From positions 1 to 31,221 of the IMG/VR virus record IMGVR_UViG_3300047498_000040: a stretch of 31,221 nucleotides of DNA; one strand, written 5' to 3'. Below are positions 1 to 7,133 of this stretch, in pieces (positions within the stretch are counted from its first letter, which is position 1; each line of letters starts with the position of its first letter). Origin of the DNA: a virus. The notes beneath the pieces are model-generated. The model saw only the letters and a program-made list of their open reading frames with translations, was not told the DNA's origin and ran no database searches. Made by a program: the position numbers and the translations under genes.

Positions 1-51
1 GCTCTAGGCGCAGGCGGACAGGCTGCGGGTGGCTTTATTGGGGGCGGATAA
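1..51 (+). CDS. C-terminus of a truncated upstream virion gene, Gly-rich tail
   Basis: The first 17 codons are open in frame 1 and encode a Gly/Ala-rich tail (ALGAGGQAAGGFIGGG) ending in a TAA that overlaps the next ATG as TAATG. The same coupling recurs at the next junction, which supports a real gene end. Gly-rich tails of this sort occur in virion and ejection proteins that contact membranes, but too little is visible to assign a function. Confidence 0.55.
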   Translation, partial: ALGAGGQAAGGFIGGG

Positions 52-266
52 TGAGTAAGAAGAACGTCGTAAATCAGCGGCAATTCCGAGGTGGCACCGC
101 ACCCCAACAAACGGTCGATGAATGGAATCGGTCCTACAAGACAGAGCCCAATTCGCCTAGTGCATCGAGAAAGCGTGATAGTGTTCAGCTGGGTAGCCAG
201 ACGCAAGCGCGCCCGGGGCAAGTGGGCTGGTCAGATAGGCCACCAATCAAAAAGAGAGGTAGATAA
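51..266 (+). CDS. small basic hydrophilic protein in virion operon
   Basis: A 71-aa protein rich in Gln, Arg, Lys and Ser with no hydrophobic segment and no cysteine; it is probably largely disordered. The start overlaps the preceding stop (TAATG) and follows a purine-rich GGGGGCGGA ribosome site. Its own stop overlaps the next ATG in the same way, so it is translationally coupled to the 243-aa gene downstream. I do not recognise the family. Its position suggests a small virion or assembly factor accompanying the ejection proteins. Confidence 0.6.
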   Translation: MSKKNVVNQRQFRGGTAPQQTVDEWNRSYKTEPNSPSASRKRDSVQLGSQTQARPGQVGWSDRPPIKKRGR

Positions 267-997
267 TGGTTCAAGTTCTTCCGTACGTACAGACGCCGCT
301 AGAGCAATTGACGCCTTATATTACTCAGGCGGCTGGGCACGTAGGCACGGCAATTAGGCAGCATGGCATAAACAAGTCGGATCAATCTATTTTGGCACAA
401 CTTCAGTCTCAAACGCAAGACGGTCAGGTTAGTCCTGTGAATTTTTATACGCAATGGGGCAAATTGAGCGAAGGGGCTAGGAAGAAATATGAGCCGTTCC
501 TTCAATCTCATTTGAGAACGCAAGAGGCACAGGCCAAAGAAGAGATAAAGACTCGGGGGGCTCTTAATAAAGAAGAAGCCGAGAAAAAGGTTCTACAAAA
601 AGAAATTGGAACCGGCTTGGACAGATTGGAAGAACTTTCTTCTAAATACGTTGGAAATTATAATATAAAGAACAAACTTCTTGGAGAATTGCCTTTTACA
701 GAAACGGCTGAAAAGAGAGAGGAACTCGATAAATTAGGTATTTGGGAAGCAGATAGAGTCTATACTCATTTCAATAAAGGTGTCTTGAATCAAGCGAAAT
801 GGAATGATGTTAAAAACCAATTTGCTCCTAGCACAAAAAATACGCACGCTCAAAATAAAGCTCGCATTAATGCCTTGAGAGAAATTATTGGATTGCCGCC
901 AGGAATTTCTTCGGCCAAGCTGGATAAGATTATTGATAAGGAAGTCGATAAGATAAAGAAAACAGAAATAAAACCCATTGAGAGCTATTTTGATTAA
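266..997 (+). CDS. putative DNA-ejection / internal virion protein (243 aa)
   Basis: A mostly helical, highly charged protein of 243 aa. Residues about 80-130 are Lys/Glu-rich and coiled-coil-like. The C-terminal part has a compact segment around IWEADRVYTHFNKG and ends in a lysine-rich helix. No catalytic motif is visible. In P22 the ejection proteins gp7 (about 230 aa), gp20 and gp16 lie after the head-completion genes and before the tailspike; this gene and the next match that order and size range. Function is inferred from position and composition, not from a recognised domain. It is coupled to the 71-aa gene upstream. Confidence 0.6.
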   Translation: MVQVLPYVQTPLEQLTPYITQAAGHVGTAIRQHGINKSDQSILAQLQSQTQDGQVSPVNFYTQWGKLSEGARKKYEPFLQSHLRTQEAQAKEEIKTRGALNKEEAEKKVLQKEIGTGLDRLEELSSKYVGNYNIKNKLLGELPFTETAEKREELDKLGIWEADRVYTHFNKGVLNQAKWNDVKNQFAPSTKNTHAQNKARINALREIIGLPPGISSAKLDKIIDKEVDKIKKTEIKPIESYFD

Positions 998-2627
998 GCC
1001 ACAAGTAGACCAATCTCAACAAAAAATATCCAAAAATATAGCCGCAGCGCGCAAAGGCGGCCATTCAGATGAAGCTATTGCTTCGTATTTATCAGAAAGC
1101 GATCCTAGAATTGCAGAAGCTATTGAAGGCGGTCATTCAGCCAAAGATGTACTCCAGTACGTTTCTCGCAAACAAGGCTTCGAGCGAGAAGTAAGCCATA
1201 ATTTTGGTAAGTTGGGCCGAGCGGCGGAGGCATTTGCTGAATACCCTTCTTTAGCATTAAAAGAATTAGGCGTAGCAGGAATCCAAGGTTTGGAACATTT
1301 AGGAGAAGCATTTAATCCTGCGGTGCAAATCCCTGGCCAAGAGAAAAAACCCACTCCTTCTGAAGCTCTTCAATCATATATCACCGAAAATCTTCCTGAA
1401 GAATACAAGCAGGGTGCTCAAGATATTGCCGATATCGAAGAATATATATTGCCATTTCTTAAATTTGGAAAAGGAAAAGCCGCGATTAAACAAGCTAAAA
1501 ATGCCCCTCGAACACCTCTTCCTGGCAATCCTCCTCCTGGCGCCCCGTCTTCTTATAATCAAATGCTTGCTGAAAGGGGGGCTTTAGGAGCGCCTGAAAA
1601 AGGATTTGCTGGCAAACCAAGCACAAAAATTGCAGAAACTTTTGAAAGCGGTTTGACAAAGCCTAGAGCTGTAGAAGCAAAAACTCCAGAGGCTTCTTTA
1701 ATTTCTAAGGGAAGAAAAGCTAGGACTATTGAAGGTTTAGAAAAAGAAGCTCAAGGTCTGATTAAGCAAAGATTAGAAAAACACGCCCCAATTACAATAA
1801 AAATCCAAGAAGGTTTTGATTTTGAAAAGGGATACCAAGAATCTTTTACTAAACTTAAAGAGGCGGCGGAAAAGTTCAATCCGGATATTGATATTACTCC
1901 TTTGAGCAAATTTCTTTCAGAGACAAAAGCAAAATACCGAGGGATACCCGAACCACATGCAGATGCCAAATCAGTTTTGTCAGAAATGAAGGGGTTTTTA
2001 CAAAGAGTTCCGTCTGATTTAGCTACTTTATTGAAAATAAGAAGATCCAATGGCCGAAAGCTTAACGCAATTTATGAAAAAAGACTATTAGAAGGAAAGC
2101 GCCAAGAATATGCCGATTTCCTTACGCACATGAATAAGAAAATAGATGAAGCGATCCAACATACATTGCCAGAAGATTCGGCTTGGTTTAAGGAATATTC
2201 CAATCTTAACAAGGAATATGATCAATTTAAAAAAGGACAAAACACCTTGAATCTTTTAGAGCCTATACTAAGGGAAAAGATGAGCGGTTCGTCTCTTGCT
2301 AGGTTTGCAGATAATCCTAAAATGCAAAAAAGATTAGAAATAGCTGTCGGTGAACAAGGATCAAAGGAAATAGTACAAATTGCCAAAGATCTCAAGAAAG
2401 CCAAAGAAGCAATAAAAAGAATGAGCACAGATACATACAAAAGCTTCAATTCGGTATTTTCTCTAGGATTTTATTTAAAACCCGTTCATTGGGCTAGAAA
2501 GGGATATGGTTATTATCTCTCCACTCCAGCTAAAAGAGAAGCTTTTGATTCAGCATTAAATGCAATTTCCAGTCAAAATCTAAAAGCATATAAAGAAGCG
2601 ACAGACAAACTATCTTCTAGCCAATAA
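990..2627 (+). CDS. putative DNA-ejection / internal virion protein (about 545 aa)
   Basis: A large helical protein with Lys/Glu-rich central coiled coil. The N-terminus carries two related short motifs, GGHSDEAIASYL and GGHSAKDVLQYV, about 20 residues apart. This kind of helical repeat is common at the N-terminus of phage internal virion proteins. There is no ATG near the start. TTG at 990 is preferred because GAGAG lies 5 nt upstream and it overlaps the previous stop by 8 nt; TTG at 978 is the alternative. The C-terminus has an aromatic, partly hydrophobic patch (SLGFYLKPVHWARKGYGYYL). Size and position resemble P22 gp20/gp16, but no transglycosylase motif is visible. Confidence 0.65.
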   Translation: MIKPQVDQSQQKISKNIAAARKGGHSDEAIASYLSESDPRIAEAIEGGHSAKDVLQYVSRKQGFEREVSHNFGKLGRAAEAFAEYPSLALKELGVAGIQGLEHLGEAFNPAVQIPGQEKKPTPSEALQSYITENLPEEYKQGAQDIADIEEYILPFLKFGKGKAAIKQAKNAPRTPLPGNPPPGAPSSYNQMLAERGALGAPEKGFAGKPSTKIAETFESGLTKPRAVEAKTPEASLISKGRKARTIEGLEKEAQGLIKQRLEKHAPITIKIQEGFDFEKGYQESFTKLKEAAEKFNPDIDITPLSKFLSETKAKYRGIPEPHADAKSVLSEMKGFLQRVPSDLATLLKIRRSNGRKLNAIYEKRLLEGKRQEYADFLTHMNKKIDEAIQHTLPEDSAWFKEYSNLNKEYDQFKKGQNTLNLLEPILREKMSGSSLARFADNPKMQKRLEIAVGEQGSKEIVQIAKDLKKAKEAIKRMSTDTYKSFNSVFSLGFYLKPVHWARKGYGYYLSTPAKREAFDSALNAISSQNLKAYKEATDKLSSSQ

Positions 2628-2697
2628 ATATTTCAATTATTTCATCTATAAATGCAATAATTAAACCAACTACTAATAAAACCAATATAATTGTCAT
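2617..2697 (-). CDS. tiny single-span membrane peptide (26 aa)
   Basis: Begins one nucleotide after the stop of the 66-aa gene (TAG-T-ATG) and reads MTIILVLLVVGLIIAFIDEI followed by EIFIG. This is a nearly uninterrupted hydrophobic helix with an acidic tail. Its last codons overlap the 3' end of the convergent 545-aa gene by 11 nt. The ribosome site is weak, so translation would probably depend on coupling. Either a real fourth member of the membrane-protein operon or a chance AT-rich ORF; the tight spacing and continuous hydrophobicity favour the former. Confidence 0.4.
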   Translation of the reverse strand: MTIILVLLVVGLIIAFIDEIIEIFIG

Positions 2698-2698
2698 A

Positions 2699-2899
2699 CT
2701 AATCTTTATTTAAGTTCTTAATCTTTTCTTCCAAAGTACATAGTCTCCCATGAAATTCTCTGGACTCCTTCTTTGACTCGGATATCCCATTGGATAATTC
2801 CTTCCTATCCGCATTGGCTTCTTTCCTTAGCCAAAGAAACAAAGTCATCGTAACTCCAAAGCAAGAGAAGATGATAGTTAAAACTTGAATCCAGGTCAT
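2699..2899 (-). CDS. small membrane protein with C-terminal coiled coil (EANADR type, copy 2)
   Basis: 66 aa. The N-terminal transmembrane helix (residues about 4-24) is followed by a charged helical tail containing the motifs EANADR and FHGRL and ending in LEEKIKN-type heptads. It is paralogous to the 79-aa protein encoded at 3015-3254: both share LFLW-x-R-x-EANADR, then K-x-E, then FH. The start overlaps the stop of the 39-aa gene (ATGA). The single-TM plus coiled-coil layout fits holin-accessory (XhlA-like), i-spanin-like or superinfection-immunity proteins. The exact role is unknown. Confidence 0.65.
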   Translation of the reverse strand: MTWIQVLTIIFSCFGVTMTLFLWLRKEANADRKELSNGISESKKESREFHGRLCTLEEKIKNLNKD

Positions 2900-3015
2900 C
2901 GCATAGCCTTCAATTTTTTACGGAACTCTCTTCCCTCTTTGCCGCTCCAATACATTAGACAGCCTGCAGAAAGTAAATTTGCCGCAATTATAACTCCTAT
3001 TTTAATCCAATCCAT
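2896..3015 (-). CDS. tiny membrane protein (39 aa), possible lipobox
   Basis: A 39-aa ORF between the two EANADR-type genes, coupled on both sides (TAATG upstream, ATGA downstream). It starts MDWIKIGVIIAANLL, continues SAGC and ends in a basic tail (EFRKKLKAMR). The hydrophobic stretch at residues 5-22 fits one membrane span. L-S-A-G-C is near but not ideal for a lipobox, because serine rather than a branched residue is at -3. The nearly gapless arrangement across three frames on one strand argues for a real gene. Function unknown. Confidence 0.55.
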   Translation of the reverse strand: MDWIKIGVIIAANLLSAGCLMYWSGKEGREFRKKLKAMR

Positions 3016-3254
3016 TATTTATTCCTTTCTTCTATCAAACAAATTCTGTTTTTAAATTCTGCATCTTGCCTTTCAAGAGTAACATGAAAATCTTTCATTT
3101 CTTCTTTAATGGATATGATCAGATTCACAATATCTCTTCTATCCGCATTGGCTTCTCCTCTACTCCACAGAAAAAGCGTCAAGATCAAAGCGCCCATTGC
3201 AATTATTATCCCTAAGCCCGTTCCTAAAATAGTAATCAATAATGAAAAATCCAT
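3015..3254 (-). CDS. small membrane protein with C-terminal coiled coil (EANADR type, copy 1)
   Basis: 79 aa and the first gene of the minus-strand membrane cluster. A GGGGGA ribosome site lies 4 nt before the ATG. A strong hydrophobic helix (residues about 5-30, LLITILGTGLGIIIAMGALI) leads into LFLWSRGEANADRRD, then a charged helix with FH and a terminal CLIEERNK. It is paralogous to the 66-aa protein at 2699-2899. Families of this form are small phage membrane proteins, possibly holin- or spanin-associated; that role is inference. A chlamydial-phage flavour to the EANADR/LIEER motifs is recalled from memory only. Confidence 0.7.
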   Translation of the reverse strand: MDFSLLITILGTGLGIIIAMGALILTLFLWSRGEANADRRDIVNLIISIKEEMKDFHVTLERQDAEFKNRICLIEERNK

Positions 3255-3336
3255 ACATTCCCCCTATTTTCCCCACCATTCTACTCTATGGGCAAATTAA
3301 TCCCAAGCTCAAAGAATCTTTTATTCTAAATAAAAG

Positions 3337-3376
3337 TTTACACTTCCCATCATATCCTTTAAAATAAAGTTTACAC
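3337..3376 (+). promoter_or_regulatory. promoter of the tail-fibre operon with duplicated AAGTTTACAC element
   Basis: TTTACA at 3337-3342 and TAAAAT at 3360-3365 are separated by 17 bp, a good sigma70-type promoter. AGTTTACAC occurs twice, at 3335-3343 and 3368-3376, 33 bp apart; the second copy falls at the predicted transcription start. An 8-bp inverted repeat (CTTTTATT / AATAAAAG, 3318-3336) abuts the first copy. The fibre gene ATG follows at 3403 with AAGGAG as its ribosome site. Confidence 0.6.
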
Positions 3377-3402
3377 AGACTAGCAAGACAAGGAGTCACT
3401 TC

Positions 3403-4443
3403 ATGACCAGCAACAATCTCTATGGTTTCCCGCAGCCTCTCACACAAGTTTTCCCTCCTCCAATCATAGCACAAAGAGCGCCTAGCGGAACAGACTATCA
3501 ATATCCCCTTGGGCAAGAATGGATCGATGAAGTGGGCAAAAACGCCTATATCCTTGTCAATGTCGCTTCTAATACGGCTACTTGGGCAGAACAAGGTGGC
3601 GTGAGCGGACCGGTCGACTCTTTGACGGGTAACTCAGGCGGTGCAATCAGCCCGTCAGCTGGAAATATCAACGTTATTGGCTCTGGGGCTCTGGCCTTTG
3701 CTGGGTCTGGATCGACGCTTACAGGCTCCATTACTCCTGGCACGGCTCTAGTCTCTACAGTAACGGGAAATTCTGGTGGCGCTAGATCTCCTACAGCCGG
3801 AAATATCACCATCACCGGATCTGGAGCGCTCGCATTTGCGGGATCTGGGTCAACTATAACCGGGTCAATTACTCCTGGCACAGCGCTAGCAGCCACCTTA
3901 ACAGGCGGATCAGGCGGAGCGCTCAGCCCAACGGCGGGTAACTTCAATCTTTTAGGCACAGCAAACCAAATCACATCCACTGGCTCCGGTAGCACCATTA
4001 CCTTCAGCTTGCCCGCAGCAATCACAGCGCCGGGCTCTCTAACAGCCACTACGACATTGACGGCAACTCTTGGCGCTATTACTACTACAAACGGAAATTT
4101 CGTGGCATCCACCACTGGAACAGGGATTCTTTTAACTTCATCCCAAGCTTCGGGTGCGGCGTCAGGCCCAGTAGTAGTTAACGGAAGATCCGGCAGAGCG
4201 ACATTTACATCTGTGTCTATTGCTGCAGCCGCTGACTTAACGCTGACCATTACCAATTCCTCGATCACCGCATCTACGACTGAAGTATTGATTAGTATGA
4301 GTGGAGCTACTACTGGATCAGCCCTCAGCATTAAGAGCAAAACCGCTTCTTCTGGATCGCTTGCAATCGTCGTTACAAACGGCACAGGCGCAACCACTAC
4401 GACTGCTGATATCCAAATAGATTTTTTAGTTCTAAACGCATAG
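3403..4443 (+). CDS. tail-fibre protein with three tandem Gly/Ser/Thr repeats
   Basis: 346 aa. The N-terminus (residues 1-65) contains YILVNVASNTATW, a segment I associate with the start of phage tail-fibre or appendage proteins, and probably attaches to the virion. Residues about 74-210 are three 46-aa units (LTGNSGGA, then SPTAGN, then GSGSTITGS) built for beta-structure. The C-terminal 130 residues are Ala/Ser/Thr-rich beta-strand sequence. It has a strong ribosome site and its own promoter, and heads a six-gene fibre cluster. The very low charge and absence of Cys are typical of trimeric fibre shafts. Receptor specificity cannot be read from the sequence. Confidence 0.8.
   Translation: MTSNNLYGFPQPLTQVFPPPIIAQRAPSGTDYQYPLGQEWIDEVGKNAYILVNVASNTATWAEQGGVSGPVDSLTGNSGGAISPSAGNINVIGSGALAFAGSGSTLTGSITPGTALVSTVTGNSGGARSPTAGNITITGSGALAFAGSGSTITGSITPGTALAATLTGGSGGALSPTAGNFNLLGTANQITSTGSGSTITFSLPAAITAPGSLTATTTLTATLGAITTTNGNFVASTTGTGILLTSSQASGAASGPVVVNGRSGRATFTSVSIAAAADLTLTITNSSITASTTEVLISMSGATTGSALSIKSKTASSGSLAIVVTNGTGATTTTADIQIDFLVLNA
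3625..4038 (+). repeat. three tandem 138-bp coding repeats in the first fibre gene
   Basis: Units start at 3625, 3763 and 3901, exactly 138 bp (46 codons) apart. The first two are closest in sequence; the third diverges after about 60 bp. Each encodes GNSGGA/GGSGGA followed by a beta-rich segment. The 46-codon period preserves the reading frame on unit gain or loss. Confidence 0.8.
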
Positions 4444-4450
4444 GAATAAA

Positions 4451-4789
4451 ATGAGTGTTAACTTAAACGCCTTTCAAGCGATTCCTTGCGTGTCTTACGA
4501 TACAGCCGGCTTATCGGGCTCCTATCAAGCGCTTAATGGCTCTGGCTTTGAATCCAGCATCAAGATCATGAAGATCTATAATGGATCGGGCGTGGGCATT
4601 GATATCAGCTACGACGGGATCAACAAGCATGATTTCTGGCCAGCTGGAGCGACTCTGATTATCGACTTCCAGACCAATCACGCTAATTCTGGTCATGATC
4701 CAGGGACACTTAACGGCAAAGCTGGTCAAGTAATTTACGGAAAGACTTCTTCTACATCTACTCAACTCCAGATTGCGGGGTATAGATAG
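4451..4789 (+). CDS. small fibre-cluster virion protein (112 aa)
   Basis: 112 aa with AGGAATAAA immediately before the ATG. The sequence looks like a single beta-sandwich: MSVNLNAFQAIPCVSYD, then KIYNGSGVGIDISYDG, then WPAGATLIIDFQTN. I associate this IYNGSG...ISYDG...ATL pattern with small phage structural proteins near tail genes, without a named function. It sits 7 nt after the first fibre gene, and its stop abuts the next ATG (TAGATG). Probably a decoration, adaptor or fibre-tip component. Confidence 0.65.
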   Translation: MSVNLNAFQAIPCVSYDTAGLSGSYQALNGSGFESSIKIMKIYNGSGVGIDISYDGINKHDFWPAGATLIIDFQTNHANSGHDPGTLNGKAGQVIYGKTSSTSTQLQIAGYR

Positions 4790-5305
4790 ATGAGCCAATT
4801 TTATACCAACAGTGGTGGAGGCCCGCCACCTCCCGGCACAGTTACAGAACTAGATGGAAATAGCGGAACCGCTACGCCATCTGGAGGTATAATTGACGTA
4901 GTTGGAACGGGCGTAGCAGCAAGCGGCGTGTCTGCGGCTGGCAATATCTACACCATAGGCTCTGGGAATACTCTAACCATCTATGAGACACAAGCTCAGT
5001 TTCTGACTCAATACAATTCCACCAACATCGACTTCGCCCATTCGCCTTATGTGGCTATCCTGACCGATTATTTCATATCTGTTAATACCTCCGGCGGTTC
5101 TGTTGTTATTCAACTTCCTAATAGTCCTACTACTTATCGAATGTTCATAGTTAAAGATAGAACAGGCAATTCAATAGCTAATCCTCTAACTGTAACTACA
5201 GTTGGCGGCGTTGTTTTAATAGATGGATCGGCTACTTATACAATTGAAGATGATTATCAAGCAACTAACTTTGTCTTTAATGGCACAAGCTACGAGGCTT
5301 TCTAA
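4790..5305 (+). CDS. short tail-fibre protein (171 aa)
   Basis: The N-terminal third resembles the repeat unit of the first fibre gene (ELDGNSGTATPSGGIIDVVG compared with SLTGNSGGAISPSAGNINVI). The C-terminal domain (residues about 65-171) is beta-rich: FAHSPYVAILTDYFISVNTS, then QLPNSPTTYRMFIVKD, then a terminal FVFNGTSYEAF. That terminal pattern is widespread at the end of phage tail proteins. The start directly follows the previous stop, and its own stop overlaps the next start (TAATG). Likely one chain of a multi-gene receptor-binding apparatus. Confidence 0.7.
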   Translation: MSQFYTNSGGGPPPPGTVTELDGNSGTATPSGGIIDVVGTGVAASGVSAAGNIYTIGSGNTLTIYETQAQFLTQYNSTNIDFAHSPYVAILTDYFISVNTSGGSVVIQLPNSPTTYRMFIVKDRTGNSIANPLTVTTVGGVVLIDGSATYTIEDDYQATNFVFNGTSYEAF

Positions 5306-5883
5306 TGAGCGTTGGGATTATTTTTGATAATGGCGTGGGACTTACAGCCACAGCCGCTGGGAATTCTGGGGACGTACTTACAAGTCAAGGCAGCGGAAGC
5401 GCTCCTATTTTTGCCCCTGGTGGTGGAGGTGGTGGAGCTTTAACGGCTTTTGGAGCTTATCTATCAGCGACCGCTTCGGGTGTCACGGGCGACGGAACTC
5501 TTTACCCTGTTATTTATGATGGGATTTTTAGAAATGACTCATCGATTTATGACAACACCACAGGACTTCTTACAGCAAACAAGACGGGAATTTGGTATCT
5601 CAATGTGAATATTGCCTATCAGGGCATCTTAGTTACCAATACATATGGACAATTCTTCTTTCAAACGGGTGCGGGCGCTCAGTGGGGATATACTCTTTTT
5701 AATGGCTTTAATTTGGCTGAATCTGGCGATCAGTACATGACTGGATCGGCCCTTGTTCCCTTAACGTCTGGGGACACAATCGGAGTGTTTACGGGATTCG
5801 GTGGCAATGGAACGCCTAACGTCGATATTGCAGGTTCTGCATCTCCTCTTTCTTCATTCTCTGGCTACTTTGTGGGGACATAA
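5305..5883 (+). CDS. fibre protein with C1q/TNF-like head domain (192 aa)
   Basis: A short N-terminus (about 45 aa) ends in a PGGGGGGA hinge. Residues about 48-192 form a jelly-roll domain of C1q/TNF type. Recognisable elements are the start AFGAYLSATASGVTGDG, the strand VIYDGIFRNDSSIYDNTTG, then GIWYLNVNIAYQG, and the closing SGYFVG. Such trimeric domains serve as binding heads on phage fibres and collagen-like proteins. A paralogous domain occurs in the next gene. The gene is coupled on both sides by one-base stop/start overlaps. Confidence 0.7.
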   Translation: MSVGIIFDNGVGLTATAAGNSGDVLTSQGSGSAPIFAPGGGGGGALTAFGAYLSATASGVTGDGTLYPVIYDGIFRNDSSIYDNTTGLLTANKTGIWYLNVNIAYQGILVTNTYGQFFFQTGAGAQWGYTLFNGFNLAESGDQYMTGSALVPLTSGDTIGVFTGFGGNGTPNVDIAGSASPLSSFSGYFVGT

Positions 5884-7133
5884 TGGCATATATCGGTAAA
5901 GCTCCTATCTCTATCTTCTACGGAGGAACGAATCAACAAAATTTGCCGACCAATGGCCAGCTCCTTATTGGGAATAACAATACTTTTACCTTAGGAAATC
6001 TGACCGCTGGGTCTGGCATTAACATCACCAATGCCGCGGGTAGCATCACTGTAGCATCCACGGTATCTCCGCCAGTCTTAACACCTGTATTTCTAGCAAG
6101 GCTGTCATCAACACAAAGCAATGTAACAGGCGATGGCACAGATTATACACCGATTATTTTTGATGCATTAGATGGAAACGTCGGATCAGCCTATGACAAC
6201 ACAACAGGGCTTTTCACTGCTCCATCTACGCAGATTTATGTTTTTAGCTTTGGAATACAGATCGTCAATATAGATCCTGCTCATACTTTATGCAGCTTTA
6301 AGATCGAAACGTCAGCTGGTACAACAGCCTTTGGATTTTATGGCAATCCCTATCCGATAAACAATGCTGGCTATCTCATGATCTCCCAGACGGCGATCTT
6401 GGCTTTAGCCGCAAACGAAACCGTTCAAGTATCCCTTCAGATCTCCAATGGCACAAAAACAATCGACGTATATGGGGACAATTCCGGCTCATACTTCACC
6501 TGGTTCTCTGGATATCTGCTTGCTGGAAATAATGGCGGATCTTCAACTTTAGACTCAGTAGTTGACGGCTCTGGAAATACCGTCGTTCCGACAGGCGGCC
6601 TCATCACCTTGGTCAACGGCAACAATGTATCCAGTCTTAGTGAATCGGCATCCCATATCACATTTAATCTGACCGGGACGACCCAATACCAATTACAAGT
6701 CGGAAGTGCTGCAGGAGCCCTAGCAAGCCTATCAAATGGCTCTGCAGGCCAGATCTTGGTGTCTAACGGTGCTGGGGCCAATCCATCCTTCCAAAGCGTC
6801 CCAACAGTCGTAACATGGAATGCAGTTGCCGGTACCTCTCAGACTCTTGCCGTGCAAAAAGGATATGTAAACCAGAACGCTGGGCTTACTACCTTCACAC
6901 TACCAGCAACGGCCAATTTTGGGGACATCGTTGAGATAGCAGGTATGGGAGCTGGTGGCTGGACGATAGTACAAAATACCAGCCAGAACATCATTGTGGG
7001 CAATCTTACCTCAACAACTACATCGGGATCGGTTTCTTCTACAGCCGCACATGACACAATCCGATTGCTTTGTACTGTGGCGAATACAACATTTATGGCT
7101 CTCGATTGGGCTGGTAACTTGACGGTGGTTTAA
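5883..7133 (+). CDS. fibre protein with internal C1q/TNF-like domain and shuffled modules (416 aa)
   Basis: Residues 1-60 are a shaft-start module (FYGGTNQQNLPTNGQLLIGN, similar to the GGTG...NGVLIGNGT segment common in phage fibres). Residues about 70-215 are a C1q/TNF-like domain (FLARLSSTQSNVTGDGTDY, then YDNTTGLFTAPSTQIYVFSF, then FSGYLLAG). Residues about 222-305 repeat a module also found in the next gene (VDGSGN, VNGNNV, HITFNLTGT, GQILVSNG). The C-terminus is a beta domain ending FMALDWAGNLTVV. The mosaic suggests module exchange between neighbouring fibre genes. Confidence 0.75.
   Translation: MAYIGKAPISIFYGGTNQQNLPTNGQLLIGNNNTFTLGNLTAGSGINITNAAGSITVASTVSPPVLTPVFLARLSSTQSNVTGDGTDYTPIIFDALDGNVGSAYDNTTGLFTAPSTQIYVFSFGIQIVNIDPAHTLCSFKIETSAGTTAFGFYGNPYPINNAGYLMISQTAILALAANETVQVSLQISNGTKTIDVYGDNSGSYFTWFSGYLLAGNNGGSSTLDSVVDGSGNTVVPTGGLITLVNGNNVSSLSESASHITFNLTGTTQYQLQVGSAAGALASLSNGSAGQILVSNGAGANPSFQSVPTVVTWNAVAGTSQTLAVQKGYVNQNAGLTTFTLPATANFGDIVEIAGMGAGGWTIVQNTSQNIIVGNLTSTTTSGSVSSTAAHDTIRLLCTVANTTFMALDWAGNLTVV

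Noticed and set aside
3546-4397. 283-aa open frame antisense to the first fibre gene
   Set aside because: Long only because the fibre gene lacks stop-generating codons in this phase. The composition (Val/Pro/Ala/Asp repeats mirroring the sense repeats) is a shadow, with no ribosome site.
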